From Chryseobacterium ginsenosidimutans (GTDB taxonomy: Bacteria > Bacteroidota > Bacteroidia > Flavobacteriales > Weeksellaceae): 64,000 nt of DNA. Under the pieces are notes generated by a model. The model was given only the letters and a program-made list of their open reading frames with translations, did no database searches and was not told the DNA's origin. Positions 33,995-42,243 of this stretch are shown here, one piece after another. Positions within the stretch are counted from its first letter, which is position 1. Every line of letters starts with the position of its first letter. The stretch spans positions 806,001-870,000 of the forward strand of contig NZ_JAUSXC010000001.1 of the NCBI RefSeq assembly GCF_030823405.1, in the 5' to 3' direction. Position numbers and translations under genes: made by a program.

Positions 33995-35134
33995 ATGAAA
34001 ACAAAATGGAGAATTTCCTTTTTTTTCATACTGACAACTATCACATTTCTAAGTTTTTGGAATTATAAAAACAGGATTTATGATTGGGATATGCCTGGTT
34101 ACATTGGATGTTTGTACACTTTAAAATTTCCTGATTCACCAGACAAAATTCGCAAACTTACTTATACAGAAATTCAGAAAAAAGCTCCGGATTTGGAGTT
34201 TAAAGATATCTTAGGAACATTAAAGCCTGTTGACAAAGCGCGACAGGCTTTTGCTAATAATACACAGGCTTTTAACGAGCAATTGCCTTATTTTCAGATT
34301 AAGGTCGGATACAATCTAGGGATTTTAATCTTTTATGAATTGGGATTTTCTTCGCCGGATTCGGTGACATTTTTAAGCATTATTTCTTATTTTATTTCAG
34401 GTTTGCTGATCTTTTTTATTCTTAAATTTATTTTTCCTGAAAACTATATCCTTGGAACCGTCTTAACTGTTATCATCATGCTTTTGCCACCAATGACGTA
34501 TATGTCGAGAGTCGCAACTCCGGACATGTTTATTTTACAGTTTTTATTGATCTTTATGATCGGATTACTCAAAAAATGGACTTCATGGATCATGTTTTTA
34601 GTCCTTTTTGCAATTACTTTTACAAGACCGGATTATATTCCTTTTACTTTAAGCTATTTGGGATTTGCGGGAGTTTATGAATATAGTAAAAATAAAAAAC
34701 TAAATTTCAATTTTGTTGTTCAAGGTGTAATTCTTTTGATATTGTATTTTGCAATTATCAAACTTTCCCATTACCCAGGTTGGAAGCATCTTTTTTATGA
34801 TACTTTCATCCACAGGCGTTCTTTTATTTCTGTACAATCACCGGATTTTAGTGTAAAAGAATACCTTGAAATTATTTTTAAGAAAATTATATACTTCAAA
34901 AAAGTAACAATAACATCTTTCGGACTTTTAGGGTTGACATTTTATTTGTCAAAAGATTCGTGGGTGAGAACTTGCGCAGTTATTATTTTAGTAAACATCT
35001 ATATTAAATTTTTATTTTTTCCCCATTCATCAGGATTAAGATTTTTCTTTGGATATATCATGATGCTTCTGATTATATTTTTGTATGCATTAAGTAAAAA
35101 GTATAATGGTTTTAAACTCAGGAAAATTGCGTAA
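33995..35134 (+). CDS. Polytopic membrane protein, GT-C glycosyltransferase-like
   Basis: A 379-residue protein with about nine hydrophobic segments and a first loop bearing NRIYDWDMPGYIG, reminiscent of the Asp-containing first periplasmic loop of GT-C enzymes that use polyprenyl-linked sugars. No other family motif is visible. The neighbouring glycosyltransferase and flippase genes favour envelope glycan assembly. It could also be a plain membrane protein. Confidence 0.65.
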   Translation: MKTKWRISFFFILTTITFLSFWNYKNRIYDWDMPGYIGCLYTLKFPDSPDKIRKLTYTEIQKKAPDLEFKDILGTLKPVDKARQAFANNTQAFNEQLPYFQIKVGYNLGILIFYELGFSSPDSVTFLSIISYFISGLLIFFILKFIFPENYILGTVLTVIIMLLPPMTYMSRVATPDMFILQFLLIFMIGLLKKWTSWIMFLVLFAITFTRPDYIPFTLSYLGFAGVYEYSKNKKLNFNFVVQGVILLILYFAIIKLSHYPGWKHLFYDTFIHRRSFISVQSPDFSVKEYLEIIFKKIIYFKKVTITSFGLLGLTFYLSKDSWVRTCAVIILVNIYIKFLFFPHSSGLRFFFGYIMMLLIIFLYALSKKYNGFKLRKIA

Positions 35135-35158
35135 TTTTATACTTTAAATTTATAAGAA

Positions 35159-35647
35159 ATGAAGATTGAAGAATCAAGCATAGTAGAAACCAACGATTAT
35201 AGAGTTATAATATATCCTGCATCAAGACCTTTTGAAACAAAAGAAGCGAAAGCAATTACGGAAAAATTGTATGATTTTCTGGCAACTTGGGCAGCACACG
35301 GAAAACCACTTTCCTCATCCTTTAAAATTGAGAAGAATCAGTTTATTATCATTTGTGTAGATGAAGAAAAAGAAATGGCTTCCGGTTGCAGTATTGATGC
35401 GTTAGGAAAGATTATGAAAGAAATTGATGACGAATATCAATTGGGTCTTTTCGACAGAATGAAGGCAAGCTTTATAGAAAACGGAGAAATAAAAACATTG
35501 AAACTTATCGATTTTAAATCAAAAGTAAGAAGTGGTGAAATTTCTAAAGATATTCAGGTTTTTGACTTTTCAAAAAACACCTATATGGAATTTATCGGGA
35601 ATTTTCTTTTGCCGTTTGAAAGAAGCTGGGCAGCTGGAATTAAATAA
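35159..35647 (+). CDS. Conserved Bacteroidota protein of unknown function
   Basis: A 162-residue cytoplasmic protein, probably alpha/beta. The YPASRPFETKEAKAITEKLYDFL block, WAAHGKPLSSSF and a C-terminal FLLPFERSWAAGI are recognisable from Flavobacteriia genomes, where the family is often mislabelled as an ABC transporter ATPase. No Walker motif is present here, so that label would be wrong. Function is unknown. A terminator follows. Confidence 0.75.
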   Translation: MKIEESSIVETNDYRVIIYPASRPFETKEAKAITEKLYDFLATWAAHGKPLSSSFKIEKNQFIIICVDEEKEMASGCSIDALGKIMKEIDDEYQLGLFDRMKASFIENGEIKTLKLIDFKSKVRSGEISKDIQVFDFSKNTYMEFIGNFLLPFERSWAAGIK

Positions 35648-35671
35648 AACTTATCATTAAATAGATAAAAT

Positions 35672-35697
35672 AAAAAGTGGAGCAGTTCCACTTTTTT
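35672..35697 (+). terminator. Terminator before the glycosyltransferase gene
   Basis: A stem AAAAAGTGGA / TCCACTTTTTT with a 5-base loop and a T-tract. Confidence 0.75.
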
Positions 35698-35739
35698 GCT
35701 TTAAAGCAATACAGATTTTGATTAAAATTCTGAGAAATA

Positions 35740-36870
35740 ATGTCTAAAATCCTTTTTTTAACGACCGCTCACCGATACGATGATGATAGAATTTTTTATC
35801 ATCAGGCAAAAGCGTTAAGAGATCAGGGAAATCAGATTAAAATTTGCAGTCTTTCTTCAGAATTTCAAGGTATTATTGATGAAATTGAAATTGAATCTTA
35901 TTCAATTTTAGATAAAAGCACGGAAGAGAAAACGAAAGTTTTCGGAAGAGTTTGCAATTCTTTTCAGCCTGATTGTATCATTTGCTCGGAACCATTGGCT
36001 GTAATTACCGCTAAAAAGTTCAAAAAAGGAAGGAAAATAAGTGTTGTTTATGATGTCACAGAATGGTATCCTTCGATGAGAATGGTTGAAAATTTTTCCT
36101 TTCCTTTAAACATTATTCATGCAATTAAGTTTTTTTTGATTCAATTATACGCCGGAATGCTAAGCACACATTATATTTTTGGAGAAGACACGAAAAAGTT
36201 TCCTTTGGCTTATTTTTTTCCATTTAAAAAAGGTATAGTTTTACCTTATTATCCTGATGATATTTATATTCATCAAAACATCAAAAAATTAGAACCGAAT
36301 AAAATTACACTGTGCTACACCGGACAATTTTCTGAAGAAAAAGGAGTCGGAAATTTTTTCGCTGCAATTGACAGCCTGAAAAAAAAGAAACCTGAAATTG
36401 AGATTTCAATTTTACTAATTGGTGGTTCAAGAAAAGAGAAAGATGAGAAATATTTTTCTGAATTGGTGAAGAAGTATCAGTTTGAAAATATTAAAATAGG
36501 AAAGTCAACGTCTTTTGAAACCTTTACAGAAGCTTATTTAGACGCAGATATTTGCTTTGATTTAAGAACAGTAAACTATGAAAATCATCATTGCTTACCG
36601 ATCAAAATATTTTATTATGCTGCTTCGGGAAAACCTGTAATTTATTCAGACCTAAAGGCAACGAGACAACATCTCGATGTTTCAAAATTCGGTTTTTTGG
36701 TTGATCCCGAAAATTCAGATGCGATTGCGAATAATATTCTACAATATATCGAAAATCCGGAATTATATTCAAATCATGCTCAGAATGCAAGAAAAGAATA
36801 CGAGGAAAAATATAACTGGAATGTTATTAAAGATCAGTTTGTAAACTTCATCCACGAATCAATACAATAA
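35740..36870 (+). CDS. Glycosyltransferase, GT4/GT1-like family
   Basis: A 376-residue GT-B fold enzyme. The N-terminal Rossmann domain begins SKILFLTTAHRYDDDRIFYHQ. The C-terminal donor-binding domain has YTGQFSEEKGV, then ISILLIGG and a late nucleotide-sugar motif around PIKIFYYAASGKPVIYSDL, with Glu/Asp positions in the E-x7-E style partly preserved. The acceptor and donor are unknown. It sits two bases before a flippase gene, which suggests synthesis of an exported glycan. Confidence 0.87.
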   Translation: MSKILFLTTAHRYDDDRIFYHQAKALRDQGNQIKICSLSSEFQGIIDEIEIESYSILDKSTEEKTKVFGRVCNSFQPDCIICSEPLAVITAKKFKKGRKISVVYDVTEWYPSMRMVENFSFPLNIIHAIKFFLIQLYAGMLSTHYIFGEDTKKFPLAYFFPFKKGIVLPYYPDDIYIHQNIKKLEPNKITLCYTGQFSEEKGVGNFFAAIDSLKKKKPEIEISILLIGGSRKEKDEKYFSELVKKYQFENIKIGKSTSFETFTEAYLDADICFDLRTVNYENHHCLPIKIFYYAASGKPVIYSDLKATRQHLDVSKFGFLVDPENSDAIANNILQYIENPELYSNHAQNARKEYEEKYNWNVIKDQFVNFIHESIQ

Positions 36871-36872
36871 AG

Positions 36873-38129
36873 ATGATGAAGAGCACTATTTTGAAAACTT
36901 TTGTTTCCCGGTTTTTAATTTTAATATTAAATTTCGGATTGGTCATTTACTCTACAAATATGTGGGGAAGTGAAGGAAAGGGAGTAATTTCGATAGTAAT
37001 TGCCGATCTTACTATCATCAGTTTTTTTGCAAATATTTTCGTGGGAAGCAGCATGAGCTATTTTGCTTCAAAGTTCAAAACAGAAGAAATTTTGCCGTTC
37101 GCTTATCTTTGGTCCGTCTTAATCGGAGTTTTAATTCCTGTTATTTTCAGTTTTAACCATGCTTCAGAATATTCGAATTATTTGATTGGGCTTTCTGTTT
37201 TGTCGTCACTTCTCGCCGCAAATGTAAATCTGTTTGTTGGACAGCAGAATATTAAAATGTTCAATTTATATACGGTTTTACAGCAGATTGTACATATTGT
37301 ATTTATTATAATTATCATTTATATCATTAAAATTACGTCTGTTAATTCATATTTTATTGCTCAGATAAGCTGCTTTGGAGTTTTATTTTTAATGAGTACT
37401 TTTCAGGTTTTAAAACACACTAATTTTAAAAAGATTTCTTTTTCTAAGAAAATCGGCAGCAAATTATTCGATTACGGATGGAAAACTCAATTAAGTGCTT
37501 TTCTTCAGTTTTTAAATAACAGACTTTCATTTTATTTTCTGGAATATTTTAAAGGAATTGTGAGTGTAGGAGTTTTTTCTGTAGGAATTGCCTTTTCAGA
37601 AGCGATCTGGACAGTAAGCAGAAGTCTCTCTGTAGTACTTTATGCTGATGTTGTTAATAATAAAAACTCAAATGAGGCTATTGAAAAAACGAAAGTTTCT
37701 ATAAGGATTAGTTTTTTAATTACATTATTATTCATTTTTACCATGCTTTTGATTCCTGCACAGGTTTACTCAATGATTTTCGGGAAAGATTTTAGCCAGA
37801 CCAAAGAAATCGTTTTATTTCTTTCACCCGGAATTTTAGCCATTGCAACAAGTAATATTATCGGATATTATTTTGCCGGAATTAATAAATTGAGAATTTT
37901 GAATGTCAAAGCAATTATCGGACTTATTTTTACCATAATATCTTCTTTTTTTATCATTCCGAAATGGGGAATTCGGGGAGCCTGTGTGATTACTTCAATT
38001 TCATACTGCTTGTCTTCGGGATTATTATTTTGGAGATTTTATCAGATCACAGAATTTCATATTCATGATTTTTTGCTTTCAAAAACAGAAATTAATTTAC
38101 TTTTAAATAAAGTATTGAAGAAAAAATAA
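36873..38129 (+). CDS. Polysaccharide flippase, Wzx/MATE-like
   Basis: A 418-residue protein with about 12 transmembrane segments. The N-terminus (LKTFVSRFLILILNFGLVIYSTNMWGSEGKG) and the NNRLSFYFLEYFKGIVSVGVFSVG stretch are typical of the polysaccharide_synt family, exporters of lipid-linked oligosaccharides. The frame starts at 36873, with a second Met at the next codon. It is directly behind the glycosyltransferase gene and is likely co-transcribed. No polymerase or ligase gene is nearby. Confidence 0.88.
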   Translation: MMKSTILKTFVSRFLILILNFGLVIYSTNMWGSEGKGVISIVIADLTIISFFANIFVGSSMSYFASKFKTEEILPFAYLWSVLIGVLIPVIFSFNHASEYSNYLIGLSVLSSLLAANVNLFVGQQNIKMFNLYTVLQQIVHIVFIIIIIYIIKITSVNSYFIAQISCFGVLFLMSTFQVLKHTNFKKISFSKKIGSKLFDYGWKTQLSAFLQFLNNRLSFYFLEYFKGIVSVGVFSVGIAFSEAIWTVSRSLSVVLYADVVNNKNSNEAIEKTKVSIRISFLITLLFIFTMLLIPAQVYSMIFGKDFSQTKEIVLFLSPGILAIATSNIIGYYFAGINKLRILNVKAIIGLIFTIISSFFIIPKWGIRGACVITSISYCLSSGLLFWRFYQITEFHIHDFLLSKTEINLLLNKVLKKK

Positions 38130-38153
38130 GATTATAAAATTAAAATAAGTTTT

Positions 38154-38161
38154 TATCTTTG
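38154..38161 (+). promoter_or_regulatory. -7 box (TATCTTTG), predicted leaderless lipoprotein mRNA
   Basis: A perfect TAnnTTTG that ends six bases before the ATG at 38168. No clear -33 element was found. Confidence 0.5.
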
Positions 38162-38167
38162 TTGGAA

Positions 38168-38671
38168 ATGAGGAATATTGTTTTTGGATTTTTGGTTATT
38201 TTTTTCGCTTTTCTGAGCTGTAAAAGCGATGAAGACGATGTACAGAAAATTGATCAGATCTTAAATATTTATATGAAAAATGGTGCAGGCCGAGATCTGT
38301 TTCATGCAAAGAAGGATAATACATACTTTACATATTCAATGAATGATGTAAACGGTGTTTCTGATATTGCTCCCGTAAGCAGTTTGTTGAAAGCAACAGC
38401 AGATTCTACACTTTTTATAGAATATATTGCAGGTGCGAAAAGAGTAGGGATGGATACAATTGATCCAAACAATAAAACATATCATTCGGTGATTACAGTA
38501 TCATTAGTAAAAAGACTGAACACCACGATTCTCGATACGATTAGCGATAAACTGGAGATTCAGTACAGAATGACGCCATCGGTTTTTGAGGTCTCGAAAG
38601 TATATTATAATGATACGTTGAGATTTACAAAACAGCCTGGAAGTTCAAACGTAGTTACTATCGTAAAATAA
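38168..38671 (+). CDS. Hypothetical lipoprotein, possibly DUF4827-like
   Basis: A 167-residue exported protein. I take the ATG at 38168 (MRNIVFGFLVIFFAFLSC, with a lipobox) instead of the TTG at 38159, which overlaps the promoter box. The body has a beta-rich C-terminal half. It looks distantly like FKBP-fold or DUF4827 lipoproteins of Bacteroidota, but I cannot confirm the family. Function unknown. Confidence 0.7.
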   Translation: MRNIVFGFLVIFFAFLSCKSDEDDVQKIDQILNIYMKNGAGRDLFHAKKDNTYFTYSMNDVNGVSDIAPVSSLLKATADSTLFIEYIAGAKRVGMDTIDPNNKTYHSVITVSLVKRLNTTILDTISDKLEIQYRMTPSVFEVSKVYYNDTLRFTKQPGSSNVVTIVK

Positions 38672-38676
38672 TTTTT

Positions 38677-38684
38677 TACATTTG
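38677..38684 (+). promoter_or_regulatory. -7 box (TACATTTG) of serS
   Basis: A perfect TAnnTTTG between the lipoprotein gene and serS, giving a leader of about 50 bases. Confidence 0.5.
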
Positions 38685-38738
38685 CAAAACTGTTGACATT
38701 TTGATGCTCAACATTCTAATAATTAACATCTAAATAAA

Positions 38739-40007
38739 ATGTTACAAGTCAATTTTTTGCGCGACAACAAAGAGCGCGTTTTAGAAGGTCTTAAAAAAAG
38801 ACAATTCAAGAATCTTGAGTTGGTAGACGAGGCTATCGCTGCTGACGAAGAAAGAAAAAAAATTCAGTTTGAATTAGATTCTCAACTTTCCGAAATCAAC
38901 AAAATCTCCAAAGAAATCGGGATTTTAATGAAAGAAGGAAAAAAAGAAGAAGCTGAATCCTCAAAATCTAAAACAGCCCAATACAAAGAGTCGACATCAG
39001 AATTGAAAAATCAGTTAGATGCAAAAGAAAAGGCTTTATTAGAAATTTTGTACCAGCTTCCAAATATTCCTAATGAATTGGTGAAAAGCGGAGCTTCTGC
39101 AGATGATAATGAGATGATTTATCAGTCTCACGATGTAGAAGGTCTTGGTGAAGGAGCAATTCCTCACTGGGAACTGGCAAAAAAATACAACCTTATCGAT
39201 TTTGAATTAGGAGTAAAAATTGCAGGTGCAGGTTTCCCGGTTTATCTTGGAAAAGGAGCAAGATTGCAGAGAGCTTTGGTTCAGTATTTCTTAGATAAAA
39301 ATGTTGAGAAAGGGTATATGGAAGTTAATCCGCCTCACGTTGTGAATGAAGCTTCAGGATACGGAACAGGACAATTGCCTGATAAAGAGGGACAAATGTA
39401 TTTTATTAATGAAGATAATTTATATTTAATTCCTACAGCAGAAGTTCCTGTAACGAATTTGTATCGCGATGTTTTGTTGGATGAAAAAGATTTACCGATT
39501 AAAAATACTGCGTTTTCTCAATGTTACAGAAGAGAAGCGGGAAGTTACGGTGCTCATGTAAGAGGTTTGAACCGTCTTCACCAGTTCGAAAAGGTAGAAA
39601 TCGTAAGAATCGAAAAGCCGGAAAATTCTTATGCTGTTTTGGAAGAAATGGTAGAACATATCAAAGAAATCCTTACAGATCTAGAACTTCCTTACAGAGT
39701 GTTAAGACTTTGTGGTGGAGATACAGGTTTTGCTTCTGCAATGACGTATGATTTTGAAGTTTGGAGCGCGGCTCAGGAAATGTGGCTTGAAGTAAGTTCT
39801 GTTTCTAACTTTGAAACTTTTCAGGCAAACAGATTGAAATGTCGTTATAAAGCAGATGGGAAAACTCAGCTAGTCCATACGTTGAATGGTTCTGCGATGG
39901 CTTTACCAAGGATTATGGCGGCTTTGCTTGAAAATAATCAGACGGTAGAAGGAATTAAGCTTCCGAAGAAAATCGCTGAATATGCGAGATTTGATATGAT
40001 TAATTAA
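38739..40007 (+). CDS. serS: Seryl-tRNA synthetase
   Basis: A 422-residue class II synthetase. It has the N-terminal long coiled-coil arm (about residues 30-105) that recognises tRNA-Ser, then the class II core with motif 2 CYRREAGSYG and motif 3 LNGSAMALPRIMAALLEN. Class-specific Ser-AMP contacts lie in TAEVPVTNLYRD. Length and domain order are normal. A strong terminator follows. Confidence 0.97.
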   Translation: MLQVNFLRDNKERVLEGLKKRQFKNLELVDEAIAADEERKKIQFELDSQLSEINKISKEIGILMKEGKKEEAESSKSKTAQYKESTSELKNQLDAKEKALLEILYQLPNIPNELVKSGASADDNEMIYQSHDVEGLGEGAIPHWELAKKYNLIDFELGVKIAGAGFPVYLGKGARLQRALVQYFLDKNVEKGYMEVNPPHVVNEASGYGTGQLPDKEGQMYFINEDNLYLIPTAEVPVTNLYRDVLLDEKDLPIKNTAFSQCYRREAGSYGAHVRGLNRLHQFEKVEIVRIEKPENSYAVLEEMVEHIKEILTDLELPYRVLRLCGGDTGFASAMTYDFEVWSAAQEMWLEVSSVSNFETFQANRLKCRYKADGKTQLVHTLNGSAMALPRIMAALLENNQTVEGIKLPKKIAEYARFDMIN

Positions 40008-40030
40008 GATTTTAACTTTTATCTAAATAA

Positions 40031-40060
40031 AAAACCACCGGATTCTTTCCGGTGGTTTTT
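40031..40060. terminator. Terminator after serS
   Basis: A 12-base stem (AAAACCACCGGA / TCCGGTGGTTTT) with a 5-base loop. Confidence 0.87.
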
Positions 40061-40063
40061 ATT

Positions 40064-40258
40064 TTATATTGAGTCGCTAATAAACTTTAAGATACTTGAT
40101 AATTTATTAAAATCATGACCAATTGGATTTCTATCTTTTTTTATTTTTTGTAAAAATTTCCAGTCTTCTGCTAAACTACCAATGGTAATTTCTTTTGGAT
40201 TTTCATATTTTGCTTTAAATATAATTATTAATAAAAGAGAAATCTTTCGACTCCCTTT
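40064..40258 (-). pseudogene. Gene remnant, C-terminal fragment without start codon
   Basis: A minus-strand open frame of 64 codons ends in TAA at 40064. It begins right after an in-frame TAG at 40259-40261 and has no ATG near its 5' end. The translation looks coding: a hydrophobic start, then KAKYENPKEITIGSLAEDWKF and a Lys/Asp/Asn-rich helix ending FISDSI. This suggests the tail of a gene whose front was lost or frame-shifted. It is too short to be identified, and no homologous gene is seen nearby. Confidence 0.4.
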
Positions 40259-40266
40259 CTATTGTT

Positions 40267-41016
40267 TTATTCTGTAACGACAATTACCTTTTCATCAGCA
40301 TTAATAAGAGGCTTTCTATCCTTTTCCGGGCTAAATAAATAGTTGAGATCATAATTTATCTTTAAAGAATAATCATCGGTTTTGGTAATCCAGTCATGCT
40401 TTCCGGTGATGGATTTTATTTTTTTCTCAAATCTTAATGTTGTCCCTATTTTTTTGTACATCATTTTTACATATTCGATTGAAGTTTGAGCTTGGATTGG
40501 AGAAACATCCTTATTTATAAGGATATTTTTAATTCCATTCAGTGTAAGTTCTCTGGTGTCGATTGTCAATGTTTTTCCATCCCATGAATTCATTGCCGCC
40601 TGATCAATTGGAATTTGATAATTTTTTGATAATTTCCCTGCCTTTTGGTAGTCATCTTTAGAAAAATGATCCATTTTCAATGAAAGTCCCAACATTTCGT
40701 CTTTATCGAAATTAGATTTCATAAAGATTTTTTTCATGACTTGAATAGAATCAGGATCTTCAATTTTGAGTTTTCTTATATTTTTACCTAATTTGTAAGT
40801 GCTCGTCCAGCCTTTTGGTATTTTCCCAAGATCTTCAATGCCTGTTTCTTTGGTTTGGGAAGTATCTGCGATTTTTGATTTTAATACAACAATTGCGTCC
40901 TTCATGTCGATATCTATCATTGTAGTTGAAGTATTGTCTTTATGAAAAATAACTTCAGACTCTACTGAACATGAATGAATTACAAAAAGGGTGATTAAAA
41001 ATGAAATCCTTCTCAT
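40267..41016 (-). CDS. Hypothetical lipoprotein at the end of the cco locus
   Basis: A 249-residue lipoprotein started at MRRISFLITLFVIHSC (41016), where the signal and lipobox are clear; the longer frame lacks a signal. The body is mostly polar, with no motif I recognise and no haem or Cys site besides the lipid Cys. It begins 7 bases after the TauE/SafE gene, so it may be co-transcribed with the oxidase genes. A link to respiration is not supported by the sequence. Confidence 0.7.
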   Translation of the reverse strand: MRRISFLITLFVIHSCSVESEVIFHKDNTSTTMIDIDMKDAIVVLKSKIADTSQTKETGIEDLGKIPKGWTSTYKLGKNIRKLKIEDPDSIQVMKKIFMKSNFDKDEMLGLSLKMDHFSKDDYQKAGKLSKNYQIPIDQAAMNSWDGKTLTIDTRELTLNGIKNILINKDVSPIQAQTSIEYVKMMYKKIGTTLRFEKKIKSITGKHDWITKTDDYSLKINYDLNYLFSPEKDRKPLINADEKVIVVTE

Positions 41017-41023
41017 GATGATT

Positions 41024-41791
41024 TTAATGACAATTAACCTTGCTGTGATCATGTGTACTGTGATCTCCTGGCAAATGACAATCTCCCTGATTGTCTTTTG
41101 AAATCGTCATTGCTTCAGCTCTTGGTGAAATGTAAGGAATTCCTAACTCAAGACCTCTGACAATAAATAATCCTCCCAAAATAATCATTACAACAGGAAT
41201 TACCTTTAATACTTTTATTCTGAACGTCTGATTCATGAGATTTCCGACCAAAACAACCGCAAACATGAATGGAAGTGTTCCTAATCCGAATAAAGCCATA
41301 TATGAAGCTCCCTGCCATATTCCTCCGCTTGCTAAGCTGGCTGTTAAAGCCATATAAACCATTCCGCAAGGTAGAAAGCCATTTAATAGTCCGGTGGTAA
41401 ATCTCGAACGGTAATCTGCCTTTTGAAGCAATTTGCCTAAATTAGATTTTACCGAATATAAAAATTTAGAAAAGAAAGGTATTTTTGAAGCAAAATCTTT
41501 ACCTCCAAACGAAAAAACGGCCATGATTATCAATAAAATACCGACAGCAATCGTTAAATATCTTTGAAAGCCTGCCATCTCGAAACCTTCACCAATAATT
41601 CCTAAGATCGCGCCTAAAAGAGAATAGGTGAAGATTCTTCCGAACTGATAGGTAAGATTCTGAAGATAGTAATTAGTAGCCTGTTTTTTTGTTAATCCCA
41701 TCGACAGGGCAATAGGTCCGCACATCCCGATACAATGAAATCCGGAAGCAAAACCCAATCCAATTGCCGATAAAATAAGTGCTATTTCCAT
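41024..41791 (-). CDS. Sulfite exporter TauE/SafE family protein (CcoH-region membrane protein)
   Basis: A 255-residue membrane protein with six or so transmembrane segments. It has the SafE-like signature GFHCIGMCGPIALSMGL near the start and LLNGFLPCGMVYMALT in the middle. The last 25 residues are rich in His and Cys (CHLPGDHSTHDHSKVNCH), a likely copper or other metal-binding tail. Members next to cco genes are associated with cbb3 oxidase copper supply. It overlaps the FixH gene by 10 bases. Confidence 0.85.
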   Translation of the reverse strand: MEIALILSAIGLGFASGFHCIGMCGPIALSMGLTKKQATNYYLQNLTYQFGRIFTYSLLGAILGIIGEGFEMAGFQRYLTIAVGILLIIMAVFSFGGKDFASKIPFFSKFLYSVKSNLGKLLQKADYRSRFTTGLLNGFLPCGMVYMALTASLASGGIWQGASYMALFGLGTLPFMFAVVLVGNLMNQTFRIKVLKVIPVVMIILGGLFIVRGLELGIPYISPRAEAMTISKDNQGDCHLPGDHSTHDHSKVNCH

Positions 41792-42234
41792 ATCACATCA
41801 TAATCCATTCTGTAGTCTGTTTTGTCTTTCGTCCAATTTAATCTTAAAGTATAATTCCCGATTTTTAAGACTTGTGCAGGAATTAAAAATGATTTGTCTG
41901 CATTAAGCTGTACCGATTTTTTAATATCTAAATTTTGGTCTTCTGTTCTGTTTAAAACAAATTTTACCGTCGTATTAGAATTGTCATAATCTTTAGGGAA
42001 AGTTACTTTAATTCCGTTTTTATCCTGACTGTAAACAGGTTTTTCCTGCAATTGGTCTGCTCTTTTTTTGGCATCAATCACATCCTGATATTTCAATTCT
42101 TCTTCATAGTAATTATCGGTTACCATTTCAGAGTTTTTCTGCCCGTTTGGGAAAAGAAACATCATGGATAATATAAAAATGATGAACGAAGCTAATGCGA
42201 TTACAACGCCGTGCCCCCAACTAAATTTTTTCAT
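41782..42234 (-). CDS. FixH family protein (CcoH-like)
   Basis: A 150-residue protein with one N-terminal transmembrane segment (about 10-30) and a periplasmic beta-sandwich domain. MVTDNYYEEELKYQDVIDA and the C-terminal IGNYTLRLNW pattern fit the FixH/CcoH family, required for maturation of cbb3 oxidase. It is 9 bases downstream of ccoG and overlaps the next gene. Confidence 0.87.
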   Translation of the reverse strand: MKKFSWGHGVVIALASFIIFILSMMFLFPNGQKNSEMVTDNYYEEELKYQDVIDAKKRADQLQEKPVYSQDKNGIKVTFPKDYDNSNTTVKFVLNRTEDQNLDIKKSVQLNADKSFLIPAQVLKIGNYTLRLNWTKDKTDYRMDYDVIWK

Positions 42235-42243
42235 TTCTAAAAA

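Noticed and set aside
35159..35647. ABC transporter ATPase label for the 162-residue protein
   Set aside because: There is no Walker A, signature or Walker B motif.
40460..41000. Minus-strand lipoprotein at 40267 as a cbb3 assembly factor
   Set aside because: Position only; no metal-binding or haem motif is present.
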